The notes: a model not told the origin generated them from the letters alone. A DNA stretch of 64,000 bases from Flavobacterium xinjiangense (GCF_900142885.1 NZ_FRCL01000001.1:352311-416310), one strand, 5' to 3'; shown: positions 27,278 to 37,426, counted from the stretch's first letter. Program-made: numbers and translations.

Positions 27278-27859
27278 TTATAAGTTTTTTAAAGCTTTTT
27301 TAATAATCGATTCAACAGAAGCCTCTGGATCCTCTTTTACAATTTTTTCTACGATTCGTTCTGAAGTTTTTCGAACAAAACCTAATACCTCCAAAGCAGA
27401 TAACGCTTCATCTCGATTTGTATTGTTATGTGATAAAGAAACTTCGTCTAAATCATACAATTTCAATACTTTTTCTTTCAAATCAAGTATCACTCTTTGG
27501 GCCGTTTTACTACCAATTCCTTTTATCGATTGAATAGTGACTACATCACCTGATGCAATTGCATTCGTAATTTGTTTGGGGTCTAAGGAAGACAACATCG
27601 TTCTGGCTATGCTAGCTCCAATACCAGAAACTGACAATAATAATTTAAAAATCTCCCTTTCTGATTTTTCTACAAAACCAAATAAAGTATGCGCATCTTC
27701 TTTTATTTGAAGATGCGTATACAATTTTATAAAGTCAGTATTAGGAAGCAACGAGTAGGTATGCAAAGAAATATTTACATGGTACCCAACACCTCCGCAA
27801 TCAATAACTACCTGGGTTGGTGACTTCTCTACTAATTTTCCTTGTAAATGTGCTATCAT
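27278..27859 (-). CDS. ruvA: Holliday junction branch migration protein RuvA
   Basis: RuvA binds four-way DNA junctions and loads the RuvB helicase. The 193-residue protein has an N-terminal OB domain (MIAHLQGKLVEKSP...VDCGGVGYHVNIS). Two helix-hairpin-helix motifs follow, VSGIGASIARTMLSS (about residue 75) and IKGIGSKTAQRVILDLK (about 110). The small C-terminal domain III ends in KKALKNL. It is upstream of sprA with a 23-bp gap. Its partner ruvB is at the other end of the window. Confidence 0.95.
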   Translation of the reverse strand: MIAHLQGKLVEKSPTQVVIDCGGVGYHVNISLHTYSLLPNTDFIKLYTHLQIKEDAHTLFGFVEKSEREIFKLLLSVSGIGASIARTMLSSLDPKQITNAIASGDVVTIQSIKGIGSKTAQRVILDLKEKVLKLYDLDEVSLSHNNTNRDEALSALEVLGFVRKTSERIVEKIVKEDPEASVESIIKKALKNL

Positions 27860-27878
27860 TGTTATTATTATATGTCGC

Positions 27879-27895
27879 CAAATATAACAAAATTA
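27879..27895 (-). promoter_or_regulatory. candidate promoter region for ruvA-sprA
   Basis: Two overlapping TAnnTTTG matches occur on the minus strand: TAATTTTG (27888-27895) and TATATTTG (27879-27886), 28 and 19 nt before the ruvA ATG. Neither has a good TTTG 20 nt upstream, so which one is used is unclear. Confidence 0.35.
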
Positions 27896-27953
27896 GCAAA
27901 TTATCTTACTAAATTTATCTTTATAACTATTTTTATTGCCAAAAAATAACTTA

Positions 27954-30236
27954 TTATAGCTGTTTTTTCTTTTGCTTTTCTTGTGCGTCAATTACAGCAA
28001 TAGCTGCCATATTTACCATTTCTTCTACGCTTGCACCTAATTGAAATATATGAACAGGTTTACCCATTCCTAACATAATAGGTCCTATCGAGTCCACTTT
28101 ATTTAATTCTTTCAATAGTTTATACGTAATATTAGCCGATTCAAGATTTGGAAAAATTAAAGTATTTACTTTTTTACCTGCTAGTTTAGAAAACGGAAAC
28201 TTTGCTTTTAACATTTCTGGATTTAAAGCAAAATCAGCTTGAAGTTCGCCATCTATAACCATCTCTGGATGATTTTTATGCAGATAAGCCACTGCCTCTC
28301 TCACTTTTGAAGCACTTTCATTAGTTGAAGATCCAAAATTAGAATAAGAAATCATCGCTATAACCGGCTCTACACCAAACATCCTGGCGGTTTTTGCAGT
28401 CATTATGGCAATTTTCGCTAAATCGTCTGCGGAAGGATTAATGTTTATAGCCGTATCCGATAAGAACATTGGCCCACGAGCCGTCATCATCATATTTGTG
28501 GTAGCAACTAGTGACGCTCCATGCGCTTTATCGATAAGTTGCAACATTGGTTTTACCACAGAAGGATAACTTCTGGAATGTCCTGTAACTAATGCGTCCG
28601 CTTCTCCCTCATTGACCATCATGGCAGCAAAATAATTTCTTTCGCGCATTAATTTTTGAGCATCCAATAATGAGATCCCGCGTCTTTGTCTGGAAGACCA
28701 ATAGGTGTTTGCAAACTTATTTCTTCTAAATTCCTCCACTTTTTCTTTTGGATCAATAATCTGAACATCAGCATCAAAACCTAGCTCTTCTTTTAATTCC
28801 AAAATAATTTCTTTATTTCCAAGCAAAATTGGAAAACCGATTCCTTCTTCTAATACAATTTGAGCCGCTTTAAGAACATCTAAATGGTCTGCTTCTGCAA
28901 AAACGATTTTTTTAGGATCTGTTTTGGCTCTATTGGTAATCAATCGAACCATTTTGTTGTCATTCCCCAATCGATCTAAAAGCTCTTCTTCATACTTTTT
29001 CCAGTCTAATATTGGATTCAAAGCTACTCCTGAGTCCATAGCTGCTTTAGCGACAGCTGGGGCAACAATTGTAATCAATCTCGGATCAAATGGTTTTGGA
29101 ATAATATAATCTCTTCCAAAAATTAACTTAGTTGCTCCATAAGCAACATTTACTTGCTCCGGAACGGATTCTTTAGCCAATAATGCCAATGCTCTTACCG
29201 CTGCCATTTTCATAGCCTCATTTATTTTGGTAGCTCTAACATCTAGTGCACCTCTAAAGATATATGGAAATCCAAGAACATTATTTACTTGATTAGGATG
29301 GTCAGAACGACCAGTTGCCATAATAACATCTTTACGAGTTGCAATTGCTAGGTTATAATCTATTTCAGGATCTGGATTTGCCATCGCAAAAACGATCGGA
29401 TTTTCTGCCATCCCCAATAACATTTGAGCCGTCATAATATCTCCTGTTGATAATCCTAAGAAAACATCAGCTCCAACTAATGCCTCTTCCAGACTCATTG
29501 GCTCAACATCCTTTGCATATTTTTGCTGTAAATCAGAAAGAGATTTATTGTCTTTTGTTAAGACTCCTTTACTATTAAACATCAATATGTTTTCTATCTT
29601 CACTCCAAGTAAAACATATAAATCAGCACAAGCAAGAGCTGCTGAGCCTGCTCCAGAAACTACTAATTTTACGTCTTCTGATTTTTTATTTGCTAACTCC
29701 AATGCATTCAACAAAGCTGCAGATGATATAATTGCTGTACCATGCTGATCATCATGCATCACCGGAATATTTAATTCTTCAACCAGTCTTCTTTCTATTT
29801 CAAAAGATTCAGGAGCTTTGATATCTTCCAGATTTATCCCACCAAAAGTTGGTGCAATATTTTTGACAGTTTGAATAAATTCTTCAATATCTTTAGTCCC
29901 TATTTCAATATCAAACACATCTATATCTGCAAAAATTTTAAACAATAAACCTTTACCTTCCATAACTGGTTTTGATGCTTCCGGACCAATATCTCCAAGT
30001 CCTAAAACTGCAGTTCCGTTTGTAATTACGGCAACAAGATTTCCTTTTGCTGTATATTTATATACATTATTTATATCTTTTGCAATTTCCAAACAAGGTT
30101 CTGCTACACCTGGCGAATAGGCCAAAGACAAATCTCTTTGGGTTGCATATTTCTTAGTTGGAACTACTTGAATTTTACCTGGAGTAGGCTTTGCGTGGTA
30201 TAATAATGCCTCTCTTCTTTTGCTATTTTTGTCCAT
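27954..30236 (-). CDS. maeB: NADP-dependent malic enzyme with phosphotransacetylase-like C-terminal domain
   Basis: The MaeB-type enzyme decarboxylates malate to pyruvate with NADP reduction. At 760 residues it has the full hybrid form: a malic N-terminal domain (about 18-155, with YSPGVAEPC and [11 protein letters not shown]), an NAD(P)-binding domain (about 160-400, with [15 protein letters not shown]), and a phosphotransacetylase-like domain (about 430-755) thought to be regulatory through acetyl-CoA rather than catalytic. A candidate promoter TATCTTTG lies just upstream. It is probably transcribed alone. Confidence 0.95.
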   Translation of the reverse strand: MDKNSKRREALLYHAKPTPGKIQVVPTKKYATQRDLSLAYSPGVAEPCLEIAKDINNVYKYTAKGNLVAVITNGTAVLGLGDIGPEASKPVMEGKGLLFKIFADIDVFDIEIGTKDIEEFIQTVKNIAPTFGGINLEDIKAPESFEIERRLVEELNIPVMHDDQHGTAIISSAALLNALELANKKSEDVKLVVSGAGSAALACADLYVLLGVKIENILMFNSKGVLTKDNKSLSDLQQKYAKDVEPMSLEEALVGADVFLGLSTGDIMTAQMLLGMAENPIVFAMANPDPEIDYNLAIATRKDVIMATGRSDHPNQVNNVLGFPYIFRGALDVRATKINEAMKMAAVRALALLAKESVPEQVNVAYGATKLIFGRDYIIPKPFDPRLITIVAPAVAKAAMDSGVALNPILDWKKYEEELLDRLGNDNKMVRLITNRAKTDPKKIVFAEADHLDVLKAAQIVLEEGIGFPILLGNKEIILELKEELGFDADVQIIDPKEKVEEFRRNKFANTYWSSRQRRGISLLDAQKLMRERNYFAAMMVNEGEADALVTGHSRSYPSVVKPMLQLIDKAHGASLVATTNMMMTARGPMFLSDTAININPSADDLAKIAIMTAKTARMFGVEPVIAMISYSNFGSSTNESASKVREAVAYLHKNHPEMVIDGELQADFALNPEMLKAKFPFSKLAGKKVNTLIFPNLESANITYKLLKELNKVDSIGPIMLGMGKPVHIFQLGASVEEMVNMAAIAVIDAQEKQKKKQL

Positions 30237-30259
30237 TTTTTAGATTTTATCCTAGTTTA

Positions 30260-30267
30260 CAAAGATA
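30260..30267 (-). promoter_or_regulatory. candidate -7 promoter element for maeB
   Basis: The minus-strand TATCTTTG matches TAnnTTTG 24 nt before the ATG at 30236. A TTTTTGG stretch lies upstream, but at only about 12 nt spacing. Confidence 0.4.
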
Positions 30268-30333
30268 TACCACTTGGCCCAAAAAGTAAGCTATTATCTT
30301 ATTCTTTTACAAAAAAGAGCCTAAGTCATTATG

Positions 30334-30379
30334 TATAAATTAAAATAGCTGCAAAAATTTGCAGCTATTTTAATTTATA
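30334..30379 (-). terminator. long perfect hairpin after the CBS-domain gene
   Basis: A 22-bp perfect inverted repeat (30334-30355 and 30358-30379, central part AATAGCTGCAAA / TTTGCAGCTATT) with a 2-nt loop lies 12 bp past the CBS gene stop. The outer stem is A/T-rich, so the transcript would end in U-rich sequence. Confidence 0.75.
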
Positions 30380-30390
30380 ATTTATTCTTT

Positions 30391-30825
30391 TTACATCTTG
30401 CTTCCGCTGATATAAGAATCTAAATGTTCTATTGTATTTTTTTGAACTTCGATAATCGCTTTTACAACGTCTCCCATCGAAATAATCCCTATAGTTTGAT
30501 CATTTTCGATAACCGGTAAATGCCGGATTCTTTTGGTACTCATCAATTCCATACAGTAGTCTAGATTGTCAGATGGTTTTACAGTAAAAACTTCCTTTTC
30601 CATTATTTCATTCACATGAGTTTTCTTTGAAGATTTGTCTTTAAGAACAATTTTTCTAGCATAATCTCTTTCAGATAAAACGCCTTTTAATACATTATCT
30701 TCAATTATCAATACTGCTCCAATATTCTTTTCTCCCATCACTTTTAAAGCCTCATATACAGTAATAGTAGAGACTATTGAATATACTTCTTTTCCTTTTG
30801 TGCTTAATATTTGATTTACAGTCAT
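30391..30825 (-). CDS. CBS-domain protein
   Basis: A 144-residue protein made of two CBS domains (about residues 8-62 and 75-130), with the motifs GVLSERDYARKIV and MSTKRIRHLPVIENDQTIGIISMGDVV. Stand-alone CBS pairs bind adenine nucleotides and act as energy or redox sensors; the partner is not evident here. It ends in a strong hairpin and is probably monocistronic. Confidence 0.9.
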   Translation of the reverse strand: MTVNQILSTKGKEVYSIVSTITVYEALKVMGEKNIGAVLIIEDNVLKGVLSERDYARKIVLKDKSSKKTHVNEIMEKEVFTVKPSDNLDYCMELMSTKRIRHLPVIENDQTIGIISMGDVVKAIIEVQKNTIEHLDSYISGSKM

Positions 30826-30897
30826 CTTGAATAAATTTATTGAATTATAAAGTTAGAAAAAATAACATACAAATGACAAAAAAAATTATTTTTATTT

Positions 30898-33800
30898 TTA
30901 AAACAGTTCGTCCGGAGCAGTCAATTTGTTTAGTTCCTGTTTCAAATTATCATCCAATATTCGTAAACCATATTGATAGGAAGCATTTACCCACCCAAAT
31001 CCTTCTTTTGCGATATAATCAAATTCAGTTCCTACATTGCCATACTCCGCAAAAACTTTATGAGAACTAATTTCTAAATCAAACTTCTCAGGAATAGTTC
31101 CGTTATACTCGACGGCATTTTTTGTGATTAGCCACAGCCAGCGATAAACCATCTCTTGTGCTTTATCCAGATAGTTATAGTTAATTAATCCTTCCCATAA
31201 TAACATTTGATGTGGTGCCCAACCAAATGGATAATCCCATTGTCGCTGTGGTCCGTCTTTTGGAAAATTAGCGATACTTGCCTCGGTACTTCCTGTAATT
31301 CCGCCCGACTTTATAAATTGAGGTAATGCGATTTCTATCAATTTTTTAGCTTGATGTTCATCGCATAATTTAGCCCACAAAGGGAAAAAAGTTGTGGCTG
31401 CTTCAAATGGAAATTGTTTATTATTCACAAAATCATAATCAAAATACATACTTGATTCTTCATTCCAGCATAATTCATTGATTGTATCTTTTCTTGAAAG
31501 AGCCTTTTGTTCCCATTCTTCTGAAGTATAGATCACCTCTTCCATTTGAAAAGTATTATGAAAATACTCTTTTATCAGATAAGCAATATCTTTTTCATAT
31601 TTATAAAGGAAGCAATTTACATCAACTGAGTTCAAATTAGCACAAGTATTTATCAACCTGTTCGTTGTATCATGACCACTTTCTCTCATGCTTCGATCAT
31701 GCACAAAATAGAGATCGAGCTCCGCATCAACCAATGTTCTTTCCAGATATTTTTTCTCGAATTCTCGAATTGGTAACTTATATTTTTTTGCGTAAGGTTC
31801 TAAAACATCGTCAAAATGTCCTGGTTCAACCTCAAAAGGCATGCCCACCCCTTCAGCTTTATATCTATTTAACCCAGTTTCTGTCAATCGATTTCCTTGT
31901 ACCATCCAAACCGTGTTATATTCCAGAATTACGGTTTCAAGATGACTTCGCAGCCACTCTAAACTTGGGGCTTTATATTTAATAATATCAATTATTAGCG
32001 ATGAATACAAAGGAGGTTGTGTTCTTGTTAAGTAATAACTTCTATTCGCATTCAGGATTTTTCCATAATGTATAATCTGATACTTGAAGTTTTCGGCTAT
32101 AGCCATTGCTTTTTCCAATTGATTGTCAACTAACAACCCAACTCCAATAAAATAACTGTCCCAACCATACATTTCATTAAACCTTCCTCCAGGCACCACA
32201 AAAGGAACACCTTGTAAACTATATAACTTTTGTTCTAGTGCTAAGGCAAGAATTCCTGGTTTAGTATTTAAAGTATCAACATACTCAACCGAATAATTTT
32301 CAGGTAAAATTTCGAGTTTAAAATTTCTAAGCTCCTTTTCTAATTCTTTAAAATAAACTACCCCTTGTTTATCTTTTGCAGAAACATAGAGCGTAGGCAC
32401 TTTATTGGACGTCTTTTCGTCTTCCATGATTTGGGTTAGCCCCATTTTATCTATTGTACGCGAAAGTTCGTCCCAATAATCTTCTTTGATTTTTCTCGAA
32501 ATACGTTCTACAGGATTTTCTTGAATTCGATTTAAATCTACCTCCCCGAATTGAATATTACTTTCTTTCAGCATTGCTAATTCCTGAAGTAAGTTCGATA
32601 AATGATACGTTCCTTCTATTACTTGCTGCTGCTTTGTTTTTTCGTCCTGCAAAACAAATTTTTTAGGACCCTCATCGTCTTTAGTGATTTTTTTATCATT
32701 ATCTGTATCTTCCTGAAGCAACAGTGCTTGGAATACCTTGTCTATGTTAAGTAATAATTTCATTTTTTTTGAAGTAAGTTTTTTTAATATAAAGAAAGAA
32801 ACGAGCAATAATGACATTGGGATTAAAGTGTAATAGAATGCCTTTTCAGGACCTTCATTTTTGAATAAATATCCAATAATTCTAGAGCCGAGAGTACCGC
32901 CAAGTGCCGAGAAAACGACAATTAATCCCGTCATCGAGCTGTGCATTTTTTTAGGCAGCGCACTTAAAACTACCGAATTTAACAGAGGATAAATTGGGGC
33001 GATAAAAAGTCCTACCAATGGGAATGCGAAACCAATTAACGGAATATCGCTTAGCGAATTAATTTCTTTCACATCTAAACCAACTGTTTTTGGCAGTACA
33101 AAAACTACAATTAGCATCGCTATTACAATACATGAACTAAGTACCCAAATCCAATTTACTTTTTTAGTTATTACACCCGCCAAGAGTCTTCCAACTGCTA
33201 ATGAAATTGCCAAAATACTCGCCATCATAATACTGATATTCTCTGGAAGATGTAATACTTTACTATTAAAAGTAGGCAACCAGGACATTATTCCTTGTTC
33301 AATCATCACAAACAAGAAAGCACTTATTACAAAAACAATTGTTAATAGTTTTGCAAATAATTTAAACATTTGTTTGAAATCATCAGCTAAGTCAACTCCT
33401 GGTATTTCAGTTTTATTTTCAAATTTAGCAAAAAATAAAAATCCAAAAGACACTAATGAAATTGCTGCTAATAACCAATATACATTCAACCAGGCATCCG
33501 GATCTGCTTCAGAATTAAAAGCGGGAAATAAAAAATAAGCTACGGCAATCCCTATCATAAAAACGCCTTCAATACTACTCATCAAACTATTATGTTCCTG
33601 CTGATTATCCGTAACGGTTCCAATAAGAGAATAAACTGACACTTTTATTAATGCAAAAGAAACACCCACCGTAGCAAAAAGCAATTTTGCGGTGCCGAAC
33701 GAATTTCCAAAATACATACTCACACAGGCTACAGAAACTAATGCCAATCCAATAAGCATAGCTCTTTTATATCCGATTCTTGGCAAAAAAGAAGCAATTA

Positions 33801-33975
33801 AAAAAGAAACTATTGCTATAGGCAAATCCTTAAAAGCCTCTAGAATACTCGCCTGTAATTCATCTACGCCATAATTTTTTTGTGCTTTTAATATTACTAT
33901 CCCAACACTATTTAGCAGTATAGCAAACACAAAATAATTCAAATACATTGCAATTTTTATAGTACTTTTTCTCAT
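30898..33975 (-). CDS. fusion of an MFS transporter and a neutral-type (GH37) trehalase
   Basis: One uninterrupted 1025-residue frame. Residues 1 to about 395 form a 12-helix major-facilitator module. The rest is a GH37 trehalase hydrolysing trehalose to two glucose. The domain begins with a calcium-loop-like DTDNDKKITKDD (about 422-433) followed by EGTYHLSNLLQEL, both resembling the N-terminal region of fungal neutral trehalases. Trehalase signature 1, PGGRFNEMYGWDSYF, lies near 590-605 and signature 2, QWDYPFGWAP, near 911-920. With an even number of helices the trehalase would face the cytoplasm, so uptake and hydrolysis may be coupled. It is the last gene of the sugar operon that starts at 37426. 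The substrate of the transporter half is inferred. Confidence 0.85.
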   Translation of the reverse strand: MRKSTIKIAMYLNYFVFAILLNSVGIVILKAQKNYGVDELQASILEAFKDLPIAIVSFLIASFLPRIGYKRAMLIGLALVSVACVSMYFGNSFGTAKLLFATVGVSFALIKVSVYSLIGTVTDNQQEHNSLMSSIEGVFMIGIAVAYFLFPAFNSEADPDAWLNVYWLLAAISLVSFGFLFFAKFENKTEIPGVDLADDFKQMFKLFAKLLTIVFVISAFLFVMIEQGIMSWLPTFNSKVLHLPENISIMMASILAISLAVGRLLAGVITKKVNWIWVLSSCIVIAMLIVVFVLPKTVGLDVKEINSLSDIPLIGFAFPLVGLFIAPIYPLLNSVVLSALPKKMHSSMTGLIVVFSALGGTLGSRIIGYLFKNEGPEKAFYYTLIPMSLLLVSFFILKKLTSKKMKLLLNIDKVFQALLLQEDTDNDKKITKDDEGPKKFVLQDEKTKQQQVIEGTYHLSNLLQELAMLKESNIQFGEVDLNRIQENPVERISRKIKEDYWDELSRTIDKMGLTQIMEDEKTSNKVPTLYVSAKDKQGVVYFKELEKELRNFKLEILPENYSVEYVDTLNTKPGILALALEQKLYSLQGVPFVVPGGRFNEMYGWDSYFIGVGLLVDNQLEKAMAIAENFKYQIIHYGKILNANRSYYLTRTQPPLYSSLIIDIIKYKAPSLEWLRSHLETVILEYNTVWMVQGNRLTETGLNRYKAEGVGMPFEVEPGHFDDVLEPYAKKYKLPIREFEKKYLERTLVDAELDLYFVHDRSMRESGHDTTNRLINTCANLNSVDVNCFLYKYEKDIAYLIKEYFHNTFQMEEVIYTSEEWEQKALSRKDTINELCWNEESSMYFDYDFVNNKQFPFEAATTFFPLWAKLCDEHQAKKLIEIALPQFIKSGGITGSTEASIANFPKDGPQRQWDYPFGWAPHQMLLWEGLINYNYLDKAQEMVYRWLWLITKNAVEYNGTIPEKFDLEISSHKVFAEYGNVGTEFDYIAKEGFGWVNASYQYGLRILDDNLKQELNKLTAPDELF

Positions 33976-34007
33976 TTAATATATATTTGGTTTTGGTTTA
34001 ACAAAAA

Positions 34008-34946
34008 TTATGATTCGATATTCAAATAGTCTTTAAAATTTATTCCTTCCGGCAACCTTCCCACGTTTTGAAGTTTTAGCACCGCTAATTTTTGAGCTAT
34101 TGTAATGGATTCTTCCAGATTTTTATTTTCTAATTGTGCATATAAAAAACCAGTCCAAAAAGCATCCCCAGCACCGGTAGTGTCTTTTATATCTTCTATT
34201 GGCAAAGCCTTTTGATGAAACATACCAAAATCAGTATTTGACAATACAACTCCATCTTTTCCTTTTGTCAAACAAATAGTTGAAGCGCCTAATCCGTGAA
34301 AATACTCAAAAATGAAGTCTTCCGTTTTAGATTCGGCGAAGAGTCTGTAACAATCGTCCTCACTTAGTTTCACCAGAGGATTGGTAGATAAATATTCTTT
34401 TAAAACAACTTTTGCATCTTCTCGATCAGGCCATATTCTTTCCGAAAAATTAATGTCGATGCTCGTTAGCAATCCTAATTTCTTTGCTCTTTTAGCGCTT
34501 TCTAAAATAGTTGTTCGAGCCGGATTTTTGCTTAATGCAAAACATGTGGTATGAAAGACTTTGGCACTTTCCAATATTTCATTTGGAATTTGACTTTGTT
34601 CAATTTGATAATCTGCCTCTCGATACGGAATAAAATCTGGTGTGCCGGAAGATTTTGAAACAAGAATAATGGAGGTGGGAACCCCCTCTAATTTTTTAAC
34701 CTGAGCGGTAATAACATTATTCTCTTTTAATTTACGAACAATATATTCTCCTAAACCATCCTGACCACAAGTAGCAATTAATGCCGATTTCAAACCTAAT
34801 CGAGAAGCATTCACAGCTACATTAGTTGGCGATCCGCCAAGGAAACGATGGTAATCTTTTGTTCTATTGATGGACGTATTTACTTCATGTCCTATAAAAT
34901 CAATCAGTACTTCGCCAGCACATATTATATCTATTATTTTTCCCAC
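34008..34946 (-). CDS. PfkB-family sugar kinase, probable fructokinase
   Basis: A 312-residue ribokinase-fold kinase with the N-terminal GEVLIDFIG, the substrate-loop GGSPTNVAVNASRLG, and the catalytic anion-hole motif DTTGAGDAFWTGF (Asp near residue 255). It probably phosphorylates fructose released by the invertase-like enzyme encoded just upstream. The start is a GTG (34944-34946), placed 1 nt after the upstream stop, so translation is probably coupled. A second PfkB kinase is encoded at 56928. Confidence 0.85.
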   Translation of the reverse strand: MGKIIDIICAGEVLIDFIGHEVNTSINRTKDYHRFLGGSPTNVAVNASRLGLKSALIATCGQDGLGEYIVRKLKENNVITAQVKKLEGVPTSIILVSKSSGTPDFIPYREADYQIEQSQIPNEILESAKVFHTTCFALSKNPARTTILESAKRAKKLGLLTSIDINFSERIWPDREDAKVVLKEYLSTNPLVKLSEDDCYRLFAESKTEDFIFEYFHGLGASTICLTKGKDGVVLSNTDFGMFHQKALPIEDIKDTTGAGDAFWTGFLYAQLENKNLEESITIAQKLAVLKLQNVGRLPEGINFKDYLNIES

Positions 34947-34947
34947 T

Positions 34948-36123
34948 TTACACTAAAAATTTAAAGTTAGTATTTATACTTTGACCCAACATAACCGCTG
35001 CTGCTGCACTCCACGCACAAAAAGGAACACCATTTGGCACTTTAGTCTTGCTATTAAAATTCTCATAAAAACTAAAATCCTCCTCAGCATTCATTAGATT
35101 TATCGAATCTAAAAGCTGGTTTGCCTCCAATCGTTTTTCTTTGGCTAATAAAGCCAAACCATAAAATCCGTTCACCATCGACCAAGTTCCCCCGTTGTGA
35201 AACTCATTAGGATGATTCCTAAATTCGTATTTACAATTATTTTTAAGCAAGTTCCAGTCCAAATCACTCTCTTTTATTGCAGGCCAAAAAGCGGGTAATA
35301 ACTGCAAAGGCATTTCATTTTTGAGTTCTATTGAATATTCCAAAATGCTATTTTGAAAATCTTTGGAACCAATATTTAAGAACAGCGCCAACGAATTTCC
35401 GAAGGCATCAAATTGCATTTTGTATCCTGCGGGAGAAAAAGAACAGGGCATATATCTTTGAAAATTCACTTCATTGTATGCTCGCTCATGGTATTTCTCA
35501 CCAACCGAATTTGGCGTAAAATTAATTTCGATTTGCTCCGTGATTTTTTCAATTTTATTGCTAATCGAGTTGTCTTTTGCAAAATAATTGTAACTCTTTA
35601 GTGCCCATATTCGAAGCAATTGATCGGATAAAACATAACCATCTGTAATATATTCATCAGCCCAGTTTCCTGAAAGCGGTACATACAACAAATGCTTATT
35701 ATTAAACTCCCAAGCTTCCAAAAGCTGCAAACACTTTTGAATATTACCTTCGTATTTTTTTACGAAAGTGGAATCATTTGTATAAAATGAATATTGACAA
35801 ATACCTATAATAAACCAAGTCACCGCATCAACTCTTCCCGCCAAACCTCCATAACTCACTTCAATGACATCCTCATTGGTCATTACATTTGAAGGAATCG
35901 TCCCATTATGGTGTTGATTATTGGCTAATGTTTCTAATGTTCTTCGGAAAATTTCAATCAATTCCTCATTTCCTGAAGCCAATGCAGCCAATCCGCAGAT
36001 TACACCATCCCTGGCCCATACTCTTTTATAATTAGAAACATCTTCAGCACTAGCTAAAAAACCTTCGGTTGAGGAAGCACTCTGTAGCAATTCAATTGCT
36101 TTATTGTAATTTAAATCATTCAC
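34948..36123 (-). CDS. GH100-like (alkaline/neutral invertase type) six-hairpin glycosidase
   Basis: A 391-residue (alpha/alpha)6-barrel protein without a signal peptide. Several segments line up with bacterial and plant alkaline/neutral invertases: KRVWARDGVICGLAAL, NGTIPSNV, GRVDAVTWFIIGICQY (with the Asp at the position of the family catalytic acid) and EFHNGGTWSMVNGFYGLALL. It would cleave sucrose in the cytoplasm. Proteins of this kind are sometimes annotated as amylo-alpha-1,6-glucosidases, so the specificity is uncertain. The GTG start overlaps the end of the permease gene by 8 bp. The sucrose-type permease and kinase neighbours favour invertase. Confidence 0.65.
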   Translation of the reverse strand: MNDLNYNKAIELLQSASSTEGFLASAEDVSNYKRVWARDGVICGLAALASGNEELIEIFRRTLETLANNQHHNGTIPSNVMTNEDVIEVSYGGLAGRVDAVTWFIIGICQYSFYTNDSTFVKKYEGNIQKCLQLLEAWEFNNKHLLYVPLSGNWADEYITDGYVLSDQLLRIWALKSYNYFAKDNSISNKIEKITEQIEINFTPNSVGEKYHERAYNEVNFQRYMPCSFSPAGYKMQFDAFGNSLALFLNIGSKDFQNSILEYSIELKNEMPLQLLPAFWPAIKESDLDWNLLKNNCKYEFRNHPNEFHNGGTWSMVNGFYGLALLAKEKRLEANQLLDSINLMNAEEDFSFYENFNSKTKVPNGVPFCAWSAAAAVMLGQSINTNFKFLV

Positions 36124-37426
36124 TTAATTCTACTTTCTTAGTTTTAATAAATAAGGTGCATACTGCGCCAATTATCAACAATACTCCTGCAAAAGTTATT
36201 GCTAATCTAGGGTCATTATTCAAAAAATGTTTTAAAATATAACCAAAAGTTATCGTTTGAATAAACATCGGAATTACAATCATCATATTTATAATTCCCA
36301 TATAAACTCCATAACGTTCCTTTGGAATGTCGTTTACGACCATTAAATAAGGAATTCCCATCATACTGGCCCATCCAATTCCAAAACCAGTTATGGCTGG
36401 AAACAATAAATATTTATTTTCTATATGAGGAAAAATTAAAAAGCCAATTGCTGCCAACATCAAACAAGTAAAATGAACAAATTTTGCCGAATATTTTTTT
36501 GCAAAATATACTAGTGAAAAAGCGCATAAAAAAGTTACTATATTGTACCAACCATTAACCAATCCTGTCCATCCTACCGCTTCGGAATATAATTTCATGT
36601 CTTTTTGAGGTGTTGTATGCCAAACAGAGAGAGCAATACTTTTCGATGAATTTTGCCAATAACAAAACAAAGCGTACCATTGAAATAGATACACCAAAGC
36701 CAGTTGCCACATTACCTTAGGCATATGTTTTACGGCACTAAAAATATCAATAAACGGAGTATAAACATGTAAAGGCTCCTCTTGTATCTTTTGCAACTCT
36801 TCCTCTGTAGGCGGAATTTCCTTTGTAGTGTGCGAACTCCACAAAACGGACGCTATTGAACACACTGCACCTAGAAAAAAAGAGGCATATACCCAAGTAG
36901 GTAATTTTCCAGTTGTACCGATAAAGATCATGGGAAATATAAACAACGATATGTTTGCCAATGTTTGTCCAAAACCGGTGAAGAAGCTCTGAGCCTGAAA
37001 ACCAACAGGTTGTTGAGACACATCTAACTTGTCTGCAATAAAAGCACGATACGGTTCCATTGCGGTATTATTCCCTGCATCTAAAATCCATAATAATCCC
37101 GCTGCCATCCAAAGTGAACTGCTAAAAGGAAATAGGAATAATGCAATGCTGCAAACTAATGCCCCTATTAGAAAAAAAGGTTTTCTTCTTCCTCCAAATT
37201 TTGGAGACCAAGTTTTATCACTTAATGCTCCAATTATTGGTTGGATCAATAATCCCGTCAATGGTCCTGCAAGATTAAGTAATGGCAACTGGTCTGGACT
37301 GGCACCAAGAAAATCATAAATGGGATTTACTGCACTTTGCTGTAAACCAAAACTATATTGAATCCCCAGAAAACCAACATTCATATTGATAATCTGCCAA
37401 AAACTTAATTTTATTTTAATTCCCAT
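36116..37426 (-). CDS. GPH/SLC45-type sugar permease, probable sucrose importer
   Basis: A 436-residue, 12-helix cation-coupled sugar symporter related to sucrose and SLC45 transporters. Characteristic features are GFLGIQYSFGLQQSAVNPIY, the loop GALSDKTWSPKFGGRRKPFF (the family R-x-x-R/G-R-R-x-P pattern) and a second-half counterpart. It is first in a minus-strand operon (permease, invertase-like, kinase, MFS-trehalase). A two-part LacI-type operator lies 66-100 bp upstream of its start, so the operon should respond to one or both LacI regulators at 59.8-62.0 kb. Confidence 0.85.
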   Translation of the reverse strand: MGIKIKLSFWQIINMNVGFLGIQYSFGLQQSAVNPIYDFLGASPDQLPLLNLAGPLTGLLIQPIIGALSDKTWSPKFGGRRKPFFLIGALVCSIALFLFPFSSSLWMAAGLLWILDAGNNTAMEPYRAFIADKLDVSQQPVGFQAQSFFTGFGQTLANISLFIFPMIFIGTTGKLPTWVYASFFLGAVCSIASVLWSSHTTKEIPPTEEELQKIQEEPLHVYTPFIDIFSAVKHMPKVMWQLALVYLFQWYALFCYWQNSSKSIALSVWHTTPQKDMKLYSEAVGWTGLVNGWYNIVTFLCAFSLVYFAKKYSAKFVHFTCLMLAAIGFLIFPHIENKYLLFPAITGFGIGWASMMGIPYLMVVNDIPKERYGVYMGIINMMIVIPMFIQTITFGYILKHFLNNDPRLAITFAGVLLIIGAVCTLFIKTKKVELSE

